A DNA stretch of 64,000 nt from Erythrobasidium yunnanense (lineage: Eukaryota; Basidiomycota; Cystobasidiomycetes; Erythrobasidiales; Erythrobasidiaceae): positions 2,453,111-2,517,110 of the forward strand of contig BCJC01000002.1 of NCBI GenBank assembly GCA_001600175.1, given 5' to 3'. Both the position numbers and the translations under genes were made by a program. The first letter of the stretch is position 1, and each line of letters starts with the position of its first letter. The notes under the pieces are model-generated. The model saw only the letters and a program-made list of their open reading frames with translations, was not told the DNA's origin and ran no database searches. Below, in pieces: positions 11,084 through 23,037 of the stretch.

Positions 11084-11910
11084 TCAATCGGACCTCCTCG
11101 CTACATTATTCGAAACAGCAAAGAGCAGAAATTGCACGACTGACGGTCCCGTCACTGTCACGAGCGCTCCTACTGTCTGGACCACAGCTCCCGTTGTCGA
11201 GCGATACTTTGCTTTAGGCTGCGGTTTCGAGTTTATATCTAAGTGACTGCCAGAAGGGACGTCAGTACTAGCAGAGGAATCGTCTGGACGACTCACTATA
11301 AGATGGTCCCCACCACACCCCCTGCAGCAGCGAGACCTGGCCAAATCATTGCTCTGATAAAGGCCTGCTCCATAACACCTCTCCTGTAGTCCACTGGCTT
11401 GTTGAATTTGCCTTTATGCTGCACATCGCCGCCGTTATTGATGTTGCGATAGCTCATCAGGAGGACATCGATGAGGATGAGAGCAAGACCCATAGCGATA
11501 CCACCTAGTGCGCCGATCTCGACGATGGCCTTTGCATTCATATGAGTCTTGAAGTCGAAGCCGTTATACTTGGTCTGCGATAGGACAAAGCTGCCTACGA
11601 GCTCGAAGATCTTGCATATCATTGTCAGCTCGGACGCGAATCCAAGAGAGGTATCACGATCTCACTAGACCCATGTCAACACCAAGTAGTAATCGTAGGA
11701 AGATGTAGTTGATGTATACGAAGCCGGTATTCGGCCGATAGCGCTTGGCACCCGGCAGAATAGGTAACACCGTGCTAGACTGTCCCATCAACTTGTTGCG
11801 AGCGAACGCCAATGTGAAGCTGTAGCCTAGTAACGTGTAGTCTGCCTTGAGCGCAGCGCTCGAAACGCTAGCTGGCGAAACAGCTCACCCAGTGGACCAT
11901 AAGATGTCAT
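11084..11910 (-). CDS. Hypothetical multi-pass membrane protein
   Basis: Four exons give about 218 residues starting MTSYGPLGYSFTLAFARNK. Likely membrane segments are FVYINYIFLRLLLGVDMGL, LGGIAMGLALILIDVLLMS, IRAMIWPGLAAAGGVVGTIL and VVQTVGALVTVTGPSVVQFL. There is no clear signal peptide. Introns with standard ends restore frame at about 11833-11887, 11618-11669 and 11246-11296. The last exon ends SNNVARRSD. I do not recognise the family; small fungal integral membrane proteins of this size are common and mostly uncharacterised. Confidence 0.6.
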
Positions 11911-12413
11911 GCTTGGGTGGGTGAAAGAGTGTATAGAGGTGAGTTTGTGTGTCTGTTGCTGCTAGAGATGTGGTAAGGGCTGGAGAAGCAAGTACACATC
12001 GTGGATGACAGAATTTTTCAACTGGACCTCAAGCTGTGCCGCAGGTTGCGCATCGCAGAGCAGTACGTCGTGAGCTCTTCCGCCGCATCAGAACTTACGT
12101 AGAAGAAGGACAGAGGCTATTGCATCAGTGAAGGACGAGCACTTCATGTCCATTGTGACGGTGAACTTTCTAAAGGTGGAAGAAGCCGTGTCAGCAGCAG
12201 CAGGCACTCCCCTCCTACTTTCTGCGCGTGTATGCCATAACTCAGACGTACATTACTGCTAGGCCATTGTAGACAGGTTTACTCGATTTCGCTTGCGAGC
12301 GAGTGATCGTTGCCAGCAACTACACGAAATACAGGGAGAAGCGAAGCTGGATGACGCGACAGGGGATCAGAAAGGACAATATGGGGTGACAGGTGTAACT
12401 TACATTGAAAAAT
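11911..12413. other. Intergenic region, possible unassigned short exons
   Basis: About 500 nt between the membrane-protein start and the HDEL-protein stop. On the minus strand an ATG at about 12151 opens MDMKCSSFTDAIASVLLL, followed by a good donor (CTAC|GTAAGT), which could be a first exon of a small gene or a spliced 5' leader of the membrane protein. No convincing continuation was found, so no gene is called. Confidence 0.3.
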
Positions 12414-12814
12414 TCAGAGCTCATCATGTTGACCGCGATAGGCAGCGTGGAGCATAGCTAGGAGGTCATCCGCACTGCATTTCGTCAGAACAGCATCAGT
12501 AACACTCGATAATGAGTAGCCTGTGGAGTGCACCTCAGATCATCCATGCTATCAATGACCCGCTCGCCTTCAGGCTGATTATCTTCTGCATTCTCGAGTA
12601 TGGCGTCCTTTGCGCGAGCTCGTTGATCTCCAGCATCGACTTCATGTTCTTCTTTATGGAAGCCTTTCCTTGGTTTCATAAGCTTAGGCTTGGTCGGCTC
12701 TTCGAATTCGACAGCATCAGGGACGGTGATTTGCTGGCTGTCTGCCACTGCATTGACAAGGAGGAGGGATGCGACTAGCAGCAGAGAGATGGATGTGAAT
12801 CGCGCAAGATGCAT
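12414..12814 (-). CDS. Small ER-lumenal protein with signal peptide and C-terminal HDEL
   Basis: Two exons (12534-12814 and 12414-12474) separated by a 59-nt GT-AG intron encode about 113 residues. Residues 1-24 form a clear signal peptide (hydrophobic SISLLLVASLLLVNA). The middle is hydrophilic with Lys/Glu-rich blocks. Reading across the intron gives SADDLLAMLHAAYRGQHDEL and a stop, so the protein ends in the HDEL signal for retrieval to the endoplasmic reticulum. Without the splice the frame ends in an unrelated tail with no signal. No known domain was recognised; a small ER chaperone or cofactor is possible but not shown. It lies next to a secreted GH5 enzyme. Confidence 0.75.
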
Positions 12815-13077
12815 TCTGGAATATCTGGAGTTGATGCGAAAGAGACGAGAGCCACGTGTGCAGAGTTGAGGAACAGATTGTACTAAGGATACTGTAGATT
12901 ACTTCTCTACTTCGTCTGAAAGAGTGTGACGTGTAAGGCCGGGTATCTTTAGCTATGATACACGAAGTAGTGCTAAAAGATTGATTGTCCATTAGAACGA
13001 AGTACAAAATGGGTATCTTGTAGGCGCGTTCAGATGAAGCGGGGTAACACAGTGTCCTTTCAAGCTCCGGCAATGCT

Positions 13078-15458
13078 CTATCTAGCCAGGTTGTCAACCA
13101 GGCCTTGCGCTCCGGAGCTGATGCCGTTCCCGTTTCCGCCAGATGGGGTGCAGCGTGCAGAAGGGACAGATGCACCAACGCCAGAGTAAGCCTGAAGTGC
13201 ATTCAAGCATAAGCAGATGTCATAAGGCGTGTGAGATGGTCGACTTACGTTAAGGTAGCTGCAACCGGCGATAGGTGTATACCACCCTCCCAGGCTTGCA
13301 GAGCCAGTCGTAGGCACCACTGAGAGAGGTGTCGGAGCCGTAGTAGGCCTCGCTGGAGCAGTACCCGTAGCAATATACTGAGGCAGATTGGTCGCGGCCG
13401 GAATGTTGGTCAAGCTCGTTGGCGGGAAAACACCGTACGAAGACCGCTGAGCAGCAACGACGGAGGAAGAGGTGCCGGTGCCGCCCGTTTGAGACGGCGC
13501 GAAGGTCCCAGTGATGGGTACGCGACTGCCATAGCTCGGTAGGCCCAACTCCGCGGCATTGCGATCGCAGGCGCCTGTAGTATAAGATTCTTTAGCTGAG
13601 CGGACAATGGAGGATGGAGAGCTTTACCTCTAGCTTGACGAGGGTCAAGTGGCACGTAGCCGTACTGAAGCCCGCAGCTGTAGCACCACAAAGGATTGTA
13701 TGGTCTGCCAGTGTTCAGGTTGTTCTGAGTTTTCCAGGCTGTGGAATGACAGCATGTCAGTATCTCAACTCCACAATGCGCGTATAGTCACACTCACTCC
13801 AAAACATGAAATTCTGGAAGGTGTCCATCTGAGCCAATGTGAACCGAACGAGTTGATCTTTGAAAGTGTCACTAAAATCTGCGACGTCCGTGAAGCCGTT
13901 GCAGCTGCCAGTAGCGGATCCGCCATCGGAGTGCGATCCATCGTATCTTGAGCCTTGTCCAACAGCATTCAACCAAAGACCGCAATCATTCGGTGCCAAA
14001 CTCCATTCTCCTCCGTGCGTGAGACCGTATGTGTTTGTAGAGGTGTTGAACCCAGACGCCCACCATTGGCATGGGCGGTTTATCATTTCTCGGAAGTTGG
14101 TAGTGTAGGCGTCTCGAGAGAAGGCAAAGTAGTAGTGAGAGTCCAGAGACATTCGATCAGCACCTGTCAAGAAACCTTCCCAGGCGGCTAGGCCGATGAA
14201 GCCATCGTGGATGGCGATGATTGGTCCTTGACCTTGCCCGATGCCGGTGATGTTGCGGATCGTATCGTAGGCTTCCAGGTAGAAGGAGCGCATAGCTTGC
14301 GGGCCGGTGGTTGAGACGCTAAGTATTGCAATTGTTAGTATTATGGCTTCACATGTAATCAGGTGAGTCCAGCTTACTAGGCCTCGTTGACGATGTTGAA
14401 CATCTGAACATGCGAGTACTCAGGTCGGCTCACTGTCTCCGTAAGTAGACGGATGTAGTTGATAGCTCGCTGAGCATTCGCGATACCCATCACTCCGTTG
14501 AGGCTGAATGCTATTGTTAGAGGAGCTCAACGGTACAGGCGGCTTCTTCCACTCACAACCCGACATTTCCTATCTTTCCACTATGGTTCTGTCCATTCTG
14601 ACTGCCTGGGACAGCATGTAAGTCGAGAACAATCCGAAGACCGTACTTTCTAGCCCATTCTATTGAGCGAGATGGCATTAGTGTTGAACAAGCGCATGGA
14701 TGTAGGATCGGCGCACCGAATGCCTGCAGCATGTAGTTCCAGGAAACACCCTCAAGGTAAGGCTCATTGCCGACAGTCTCTATCGCCCAGAAGCCAACCG
14801 GCAAGCGAATCCAGTTCATGCCAGCCGCTACGATGTTGACGAAGTCTTGCTCAGTTATGAAGGTCTCGTAGTGGTTGACCATCGTGCTGGCCAAGCTGCT
14901 GCCCAACGCTTGCGAAAGAGTATACTCGTCGACTGCTTGCGGAGTGCTGTTCTGGTACGGGAGGTATAGATTGGGCGTAATGAACGGCTCTGTGACTAGC
15001 CAACCCCCTAGATTGACTCCAAACATTCTATACTGATTGTAGTTCCACTCCTCATCTAAAGCAGGTGACCATGACTGAGCTCTTGCGCTCATATTGCCGG
15101 GTTGGCTGTTCCAAGTTCCTCCGAAGGGGTTTGTGTATGTGAACGTCGTACCATTGCTGTAGATTCGATTCTATCAGAATATGGCCTGTTTGCAATGCTC
15201 TTCAAGTGGCGCGACCTACGACATCGTGATAGTTGAGCCATCCCCACCAGACGTGGCAGCATTAGCCTGTCTAGCGACTAGTGGTGCACTCTCTGATCCA
15301 TGCTTGAGGCTACGAGCAGTTTTCGCGAATGAAGATTTTCCAGCGTGCGCAATGGCCTCTACGGGCGAAGCTTTGACGGTTGAAGACAGCAACAGCAGGC
15401 CAGTAAGAGCAGCCTGTGCGTACCCAGCAGCAGTAGATTGCCGTGACTTGGGCGCCAT
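13078..15458 (-). CDS. Glycoside hydrolase family 5 exo-beta-1,3-glucanase, membrane-anchored or secreted
   Basis: Cell-wall glucanase of the EXG1/GH5_9 type. The N-terminus MAPKSRQSTAAGYAQ carries one hydrophobic segment (ALTGLLLLSSTVKA), a signal peptide or type II anchor. Family motifs appear in order: GVNLGGWLVTEPFITP, GMNWIRLPVGFWAIE, GLRIVLDLHAVPGSQNGQ(N)HSG, FNIVNEA with the likely acid/base Glu, then a Ser-Leu-Asp-Ser-His-Tyr-Tyr segment and GEWSLAPNDC with the likely nucleophile Glu. The C-terminal 150 residues are Thr/Ser/Pro/Gly-rich after the catalytic domain, with a few Cys. Several introns are present (for example 14322-14381 and 14511-14557). The chosen start is the second in-frame ATG, directly before the hydrophobic segment; a start 21 codons upstream is possible. 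It should remodel or degrade beta-1,3-glucan at the cell surface. Confidence 0.88.
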
Positions 15459-16066
15459 CCTTGAAACGAATGTAGGTATGGAAATGCAGTCAAGCCCGAG
15501 GTCTCGACGATTTGTAAACAAGGCCAGGCCAGTTAAGTCCGTCCAAGTAGCCAGCTAGAGGAGGGATGCAGGAGCTGACAGAAAGTAGTAGTCAAGTGGA
15601 AGTGAAGGAAAGGCGAAGCTCGACGCAGCCTCAACGGAGCGATGCAAGGATTTTGTTTGCGCGAGAAAGCGTTGCCGAGCCAAGAGGACGCAAGGCTGAG
15701 TGGCGATCATGAGGCCTTGTCAAGCTGTCATCGACTGATATCAATCACAGACGCGTTCTCTTGGTGCAAGTAGTGTGTAGATGTTACACAAAGCAGCACA
15801 ACATTGCCGGGCATGCGAAGCAAGCCTGTGAATAAGCTTCACGAGATGCATGGTGACATATTACGTGCACAGTATGTATTGACTATGTACTATTACACTG
15901 CAAGAAGTAAAGCCGTACTTTATACATTCTTAGACCTTGTGAAGCCTGAAAGGCCACTCACTGCTTACTTGCCTCAAGCTTAACGCGTTTTCACTGTCCG
16001 GCGATAACAGCGCACTTCTTGCTTCTTCTACAATTGATCACTTGTGGTGTTCTCTTGTATTGTGTC
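15459..16066. other. Intergenic region upstream of the GH5 gene
   Basis: About 600 nt between the GH5 start and the stop of the sugar transporter, both on the minus strand. It holds the GH5 promoter and the transporter 3' UTR. No further gene was seen. Confidence 0.35.
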
Positions 16067-18369
16067 TTAGACCAGAGTCCTCTCATCGGCTGAAGGACGT
16101 CCGTTGACAGGAGCTGCCTTGCCGTTGCTCTTCTTGGAAGCTTTACCATCTGGCCCAAATCCCGCATCTTCCAGGCGTTTCTCTTGTGCATACGGCTTGC
16201 GTCTCTCCATAGCCTCTGCTTGCTGGTTGACGTCGTTTCGGCTTGTATACCCTGGTGGGCACCACTTGCGCGAAGTCCAAGGTTTGCAGTTGGGCTGAAG
16301 CGATTGCTCAGATTATGCTACTCAGTAGTACGATCATTAGTAGGACCTACGTCGTTGTACATCACGTCAACAGCTGGGAACACATATCGTCAGCTCTTGC
16401 TGTAAAGTAAGACCGAATAGCCGGAGAGAGATTACCTTCGAGCGAGATTCCGGATGACTCGTATAGGAAGAAGAAGACGATGATAGCACCAGCTAAATTG
16501 CACCCAGCGAAGACGAAGCCATAAGAATAGCCGATAGCGCCATCGATGAAAGGTGTGAAGAAGGCGAGCAAGAAGTTAAACAGCCTATATAAGAGTCCTT
16601 AGCATATGCTATACAAGACACTCGCAATAATGACTCACCAATTGCTGGATGTGGCAAGGGCACCTTGCTTCGCTCTCGTGCGGGTGGGGAAGGTCTCTCC
16701 GATAAGAATCCAGATTCCAGGCGCCCTGTATGATGTCTTGTCAGTCTATGTGTCTAAACTCCAATGGTGCATACGCTCACCATGTACTGGCGTAACCCAA
16801 GATGAACATGCATGCGCTGATGATCATGAGGTATCCGATATTCTGGTTGTCTTCTGGGTTCTTAGCTGTTCCTGCGGCAGCGAAGACAAACAGCCAGGCC
16901 GATTGCCAAAGTCCTCCGATGATCAAAGGCCAGCGACGTCCACTGCAGCAAGTTTGTCAGATCTGATTTGCGCATTTTTTTCCCGGAAAGGAATGGCAAA
17001 GGAGAGTCTTACAATCGCTCCATCACGTAGAGACCGAGGAAAGTGCATCCGAAGTTTACGGCACCCAGAATGATCTGCGTGACGAAAGAGTCCGAGATAC
17101 CGACGGACTGGAAGATGGTTGCGCCGTAATAGAAGAAGTAGTTCGCGCCAGTCAACTGCTGCCCAGCTTGCAACGTGATTCCCAGCTGCAAGTCGACTCA
17201 GCATATGTGCGAAGACAGTAGAGAAAGTAAGCTCACGATTGTTCGGTATAGAGTCTTGTTCTGCGGTCTGAAGCAGTCCAACCAGCCAGCTTTACCAATC
17301 TGTCTTTCATAGTCTGTCGCGTCCCTCTGTTCATTGTACATTCTCGTGACATCGTCATTCTCCTGATTGTACGGGACTCTCTTGACTCTCTGGATGGATC
17401 TTTTCGCTTCTTCGTCTCTGCCCTGTCGCAGGAGCCATCTTGGTGATTCAGGCATGAACTGGATAGTGATTCCTAAGAAGGCTGCGAAGAAGATGCCGAT
17501 GCCGATGACAATCCGCCATGAACCTGATCCGGGGGCTTCGCGAGAACCAATAGAAATGCAATAGGCGACTAGAATGCCGGCGGTGATGAAGAGCTGATAG
17601 GTGGCAGTGAGGGTACCACGAACAGCTTTTGGGGCTGTTTCAGCTTGGTAGAGGGGTACGGCGGCACTGAGACCTGCACATTTACGCTTGTCAGAGTTTT
17701 GCACAAGCGGTTTGAAGCGAATTAGCATCACCTCCTACGCCCAAGCCAGCGACGAAACGTCCGATAGCGACTTGATACCAGGCCGTGAAGGCAGTGAGCT
17801 GGATGATGACTCCGATGATGAAGACTGTGCACTCGATAGACATGGCGTTCTTGCGGCCCACGCGATCGGCAAGGGATGCTGCGTGCGGACTTCTTGAGCT
17901 TGTTTCTGCTTTTGGTATGGGATTTACTCACCACCCATCAGAGCGCCGAAGAGGGTACCGATGGAAAGCAAGCCAACGATGAGGCCTTCGATAGCCCGCT
18001 TGAACTCGCATGTCGCGACATCGCCAGGTACACCGCAAGTCGCGAAACGTAACAAGAAATCGTCCATGAGCAGGATATCGGAGATTTGACCGGTATCATA
18101 ACCAAAGATGAAACTGAGGAGAGGGAGAAGTCAGCATCAACCGACGACCTTTGGTTGATCATTCGAAACTGACCCTCCCCTGCGGACATCCGGATCAAGA
18201 GAACAAAGTCAGCAGAAGTTAGTAACAGAGAAGGAGTTCAACGAACATGGAGGCCACCCCTGCGAACAAGTGAACGGCTTAGTAATCAGTCCGCCTTGAA
18301 CTGCCATACTCGCTTCATACCGGCAATCAAAAAAGTGAAGGGGGTCAGCTTCTCCCCTCGAATGTGCAT
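16067..18369 (-). CDS. MFS sugar (hexose-type) transporter
   Basis: Major facilitator superfamily sugar porter of the plasma membrane. Motifs in order: an N-terminal [14 protein letters not shown], the loop 2-3 region with [24 protein letters not shown], the [12 protein letters not shown] motif after helix 6, [13 protein letters not shown] in helix 7 (sugar-binding Gln-Gln region) and a late [19 protein letters not shown]. About twelve membrane segments are spread over roughly nine exons. The C-terminal tail is hydrophilic and Lys/Pro-rich, ending ADERTLV. The start at 18369 ([17 protein letters not shown]) precedes the first membrane segment after splicing of two short introns. Substrate cannot be read from the sequence; fungal relatives move glucose, fructose, xylose or quinate. 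Confidence 0.88.
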
Positions 18370-18889
18370 GTTGGCAGTCAGCTGGTGGTAGGTGAGGGAG
18401 TGGAATCAAAGAAGAGAAGAGAGGATATATAGCTCTCTGCTGTCAACCAGAGTTTGTGTTTATGCTTGCATCATTTCTTTTCGTGGACCCGCGTGATCGG
18501 CGACCTGTCAAGTATTGAAAGCCGGCAATTTACGTCATTCTGGAGACCGCTTCTCCCACTCGCCCCGCTAACTCCAAAAAGGTCACTCTGACAGGTCCTG
18601 CTTGTCTAGGACCACAGCTTCGACTGGGTGAAAGCTTCGCTCACCTCTCAGAGCCAAAATGTAACGCTGGAAGTTGAAACTCGAATCTGCCAGAAACCGC
18701 GACAGACTTTTGCTGCTTCAAGAAGTTTGGCTTGTCCCGTCTACGAACCTATAGTACCGCTCAGCAGTCCATCATGAACCACGCGACGGTCGTTGAGCTT
18801 GCACGGAACCCTTCCGCAAACTAGACCGAGCTTTGCTGTCTTCTCAGAGCAGAAACTTCTTCGCTCCCTGTTCATTGCGCTCGCCGACT
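18370..18889. promoter_or_regulatory. Divergent promoter region (sugar transporter / PAN-domain protein)
   Basis: 520 nt between two divergent start codons. It should contain both promoters. No repeat, RNA gene or named factor site was assigned. Confidence 0.4.
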
Positions 18890-21327
18890 ATGCGCTCCTT
18901 ACGCTCATCGATCTTATCACTACTGACTTCAGTGCGCAATAAGCGTACAGGCCAGACGCGCTGAATCGACCTCGGCTGAAAAACACTTTCCCAGGCTGGC
19001 GCTCTCGTAGCTGCCCAAGGAGGCCCAGCTGGGATGGGATCCGTATCTACCAGCAGCAACAATTTCGCACTGTTTAGCAATGTCAATTTCCAGGGCAATG
19101 CAAGTCTGAACTGCATCCAAAGTTTGGCATAGCGGGACTCACATGTCCCTCACAGGTCTGCGGGAGGTACAAGACACCGTATTTAAGCAATAGCATCGAT
19201 GATTGTGCTTCTCTCTGCGTGACTGGGTGCGGCGCAAACTGCGTCGCGTTCGTTCACGACAAGAACCAAGCCTGCTGGCTCTACAACCCGGACAATTATG
19301 CGGGGGCACAAGAGCCTACACAATGGGAGGACTTTACATTCGGCCTACGCAGCGCTACATGCCAGTCAGGCGCAGGAAGTAACCAGGTTCTGCAGAATGC
19401 GATCGGTCAATGCCGGATTCTACAAGGCACTGCACGACCGTCACAGTCCGGCAACAGAGACACGCTCACTTTCGCAATGTTTCCGAACACGCGTCGCTAC
19501 CTGAATGTGCGTCGGATTCGCCTACTCTCGTAATATCCTTTGACCATACTGACCTAGTACGCCCTCAGCACTGTGCCGAGTTCAGTAACGTCAACACAGC
19601 GCAAGGATGTGCAGATCTATGTCGCGACGGATCACAATGTAACGGCGTATGCTCTGGGTTCAGCTATCTCAGTGATGCGAAACAATGCCTCTTGAAGAAC
19701 AAGGAAGACATGGACAACGCTGATGCTCCGCGAGGATGGGCGAACACGGTTCTCGGAGTTGTGAGCGACAGTTGTTCTGCAGCAGCTGGTGAAGGTGAGC
19801 GCTCATCTAGAGACAGGGAAAGGCGATGAAGCTGACCTTTGATGGTATTGACTTAAGAGGCATACTTACAGGGCGTCTCAGGCTGTCAGACCTATATCAG
19901 CAGACGGGACGGCAGTGGGCAAATTAGCGACCCTTTACCAAGTGAGCCTGCTTGCCGCGTTTCCGATCCCCTCATCTAACAAGAGCAGCCGTGCTGATAC
20001 ACGAATAAATTGATAGGTACACCAGACGCTCCAGCAGGCGCTGATACAGTGACTGAAGCACAGTCGCCTGCCAGTAAGTGATATGTATTCCATTTCCGCA
20101 ACCGCAAGTATGCTAGGCAATTGACGAGGGTTTCACACATAGCTGTTGCGACTACTTCCTCTTTCTTTCAACAATCTGCCCCTTCCAATATGCCAGCTAC
20201 TGCTCTGCAGCAAGCAACATCTCCCAACACAACTAGCGATGCGGCGCAAGCAGACGGTTTCGGTGCAAACGACGGCGTAGACGACGTTGGCAATGACTTT
20301 ACCGTATTTTCCAACATCGATATCGAAGGTGGCGTCAGTTACAGCATCGGACGCTGCAAAACAAACCGGTCCTAACCTTTCTTTCGGGCTCGCAGTATAC
20401 TGGTCGATATACGAGGTATTACAACAACACTCTGGAAGATTGTGCTTCCTTGGGTATCACTGGCTGCGGCGGGTCCTGCGCCTCTTTCGTCTATAAACAG
20501 AGCGATGGATCGTGCTTCCTGAAGACCGTTGCGCAACATGCAGCTTCCTCAGATCCGATCTCGGCTGCAGGAACTATTGTAGGATTACGGAATGCTACCT
20601 GTGAAAGAGGTGCTGGCCAGGATCAGAGCTTGTCGGCCCAGCTTCCGCAATGCTACATCCTTCCTGCTGTTCCTAGACCTCCAACAACTCCAGACAGTGA
20701 TGCGCGGACATTCGCTTTATTCCCAGACTCCAGACGCTTCCTAAACGTACGTCCATGCTTTCTGCCTCTTTCGAATGTGACTAACTAGAGCAGTGCAGCA
20801 CTGTGCCCAGATCAACGGCGTGCAGTCTGCTGAAGCTTGTGCGGACTTGTGCCGAGAGGGAAAGAACTGTAGCGGAATCTGCCAAGGGTTCAGCTATCTC
20901 AACTCTGGCTCTCAGTGTCTCTTGAAGAACGAGATCGACATCGAGAATAGCGATGGTCCGCGCTACTTTGCGAATGTGACGATGGGAATGGCTAGCGAGA
21001 GCTGTGAAGCAGCTGCAGGAAATGGTTAGCGGCCTATATAGAATCGCCGTCTTTACTGAGATTTGGCCATTAGATCCATACCTGACTACCATCCGGAACT
21101 GTCGAGCATACATCAGCAGAAGACCCGGATCCCAACGTGAGTCACCCCTAATGCAATGCTTGCATAACAGCCAGCTCAATGCATGTTTCGCAGCAACGAG
21201 TCTTGACCCACCCACTTCGCCGAGCAGTGTTGTTGGATCGAACGCCCTATGGCAGATCAAAAGCACAAGTACTCTAGTTCTTCTCACCATCCCGAGCTTC
21301 AGCATTCTTCTCGGTCAGGTTCTGTAA
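18890..21327 (+). CDS. Secreted Cys-rich protein with tandem PAN/apple-like domains
   Basis: The start MRSLRSSILSLLTSAGALVA is a signal peptide completed across a first intron. The body holds two copies of a two-part unit. Part one reads DCASLCVTGCGANCVAFVHDK in copy 1 (split here by the intact flanks) and EDCASLGITGCGGSCASFVYK-like in copy 2. Part two reads HCAEFSNVNTAQGCADLCR and HCAQINGVQSAEACADLCR. The Cys spacing and C-x-F-x-Y-L pattern suit PAN/apple folds, which bind carbohydrate or protein. Each unit is followed by a short linker with YISRR. The C-terminus is Ser/Thr-rich and ends in a hydrophobic stretch (TSTLVLLTIPSFSILLGQVL), consistent with a GPI-anchor signal. One intron at 19100-19155 is GC-AG. 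Likely a cell-wall or surface protein; the ligand is unknown. Confidence 0.7.
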
Positions 21328-21398
21328 TAGTAGCTTCACGTGTTCTTGTCGTTCGTTCAATCGCATCAATTTGACCAGGACTCAGTCATCTAGTCACT

Positions 21399-22977
21399 AT
21401 GGATCGCTTCAAGAATATGAACTTTAGCGTCGACGCATTGCAGAAAGAGCTTAAACCGGCTGCGTTAAAGTCGAGAGCTCAGAATCTGAATGATCGGTAC
21501 TCGTCGGCAAGCTCCTCCAGCAGCTATAGACCGCCAGCTGCTTCTGCACCTCCAGTCAGACCAAAACCTCAGTCTTCACCATCTCTACATGCTCCTCCTC
21601 CATCCTTTGTCAGAAATACAGCTCCGGCTCCTCCGCCAAGACGGTCTCCTCAGAATGTACATAACGACACGGCACATACTGCAAGAGAAGACCCACAAAG
21701 CTCAGATAGTCAAAGGATAGATTGGCGTAATCTGCGACAGGCGGATAAGGATTCGCTATTCAAGGCGTTTGATGCGGTAGGGCAACGCTATTCGGCTCGA
21801 ATGTAGCAATGGAGCTGATGAAGCACCTTAGGTCTTCACTCGTGGCAGGGATCCACCAGCCTATAGCGACAACGCAAGCCCGAGTACCGCTCGTCACGCT
21901 CCGGGCACAGTTCAGCAATCCACATCTCGTGCAATACAAGCTTCAGATTCGCCAAGCGCTAGCGGTCCATACCAGTATCCTACAGCAAGCAGAGGCACTA
22001 GTCATGCGCAAGATCTCGCCTATTACTTTTCCTCATCAACTTCCTGGGATTCTGCTTGGTTCACCGGCGAGTCTATATCGCCGCCAATGATAGAAGGGCG
22101 ACGTGACGTCGCAGTCACCGCTTCGTGGCAGCAGATGGGAACACGCAAGACGCTCATCGGTTCTGCGCTTTTCTCCGATCTATCCGTAGCGTGGTGGTGG
22201 GTAGAATGGGACCTGCTTCGCGAGCATGCTCCAGACTTTCCGAATACCGTCAGCAAGCAAGCGAAGTACATGGACGGTCCAGCACCTTTCGAAGCAGAAG
22301 ATCTTTGGGATGCATGTTATACCTATGGAGAACAGGTAGCTCAGTTCGCTGAACAGGCGGAAAGGAACGGAGTACCGATTGCGCATGGCGAGTGCTGGGA
22401 TCTGGCCAACGAAGCGCTTAAATCGTTGGCGGATCTTGAGCCAGCTGTGCCATCCATCTCGCGGACTCATGGACACTTGATCTTCTCTGGATCGGCCCAT
22501 GGCAAGGACTGCAAACGTGATCAATCAGGGACATGGCGTGGCGGCGATACTGCCGTCCGGAGAGGCGACATTGTGGAGTGGAGGAAAGCGAGAGTGCGGA
22601 CAAGCGATGGTCGAGGCTGGAGCGAACTAGGCGCACCAGAGCACACCGGCATCATTGTCCAAGGTGAGTCTCTCCTATACTACTGTTGTTTCATGTTCCA
22701 ATGACCATCTTCAGCCTATGCACCCGAAGATCCTGCAGCGAATACGCAGCCGAGAGATGGTGAGCAGATCGCACCCTGGTCTGTAGCGATCTTAGAGGTC
22801 ATCGAGCAAAGTCAAGGAAAGCCTCCTTCGAAGGCCATGTATGATCTCGCTGGTCTTGAAAACGGGCACATCTGGATCTATCGACCGGTGTCTATGAAAG
22901 CGTACGTTGGCATCCCCGAGCTGCAGGCGGACTGGGAGCAGGAGAGTACAAGAGGGCAGATACATCACGTTCAGTAA
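21399..22977 (+). CDS. BBC1/AIM3-type protein with cysteine-proteinase-fold C-terminal domain
   Basis: Three exons (21399-21802, 21849-about 22661, about 22713-22977) form one frame. The N-terminal third is Pro/Ser-rich with Pro-Pro repeats, followed by IDWRNLRQADKDSLFKAFDA, like the short helix before the C-terminal domain of fungal BBC1/MTI1 and AIM3. The C-terminal domain contains GRRDVAVTASWQQMGT, HGECWDLANEALKSL with a candidate Cys, and HTGIIVQAYAPED with a candidate His, consistent with the cysteine-proteinase fold annotated for that family. Yeast relatives act at cortical actin patches and bind type I myosin. Unlike BBC1, no SH3 domain is present at the N-terminus. The stop TAA is at 22975. 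Catalytic activity is not implied. Confidence 0.68.
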
Positions 22978-23037
22978 CTACCCAGAGCCTAGGCCTGACT
23001 GTATATTCCGAAGTTGGCTTGACGTTGTAACAACCGC

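Noticed and set aside
21230-21255. GGATCGAACGCCC, resembling a tRNA T-arm on the minus strand
   Set aside because: No pairing partner for the T stem and no acceptor or D arm nearby; lies in the PAN-domain gene.
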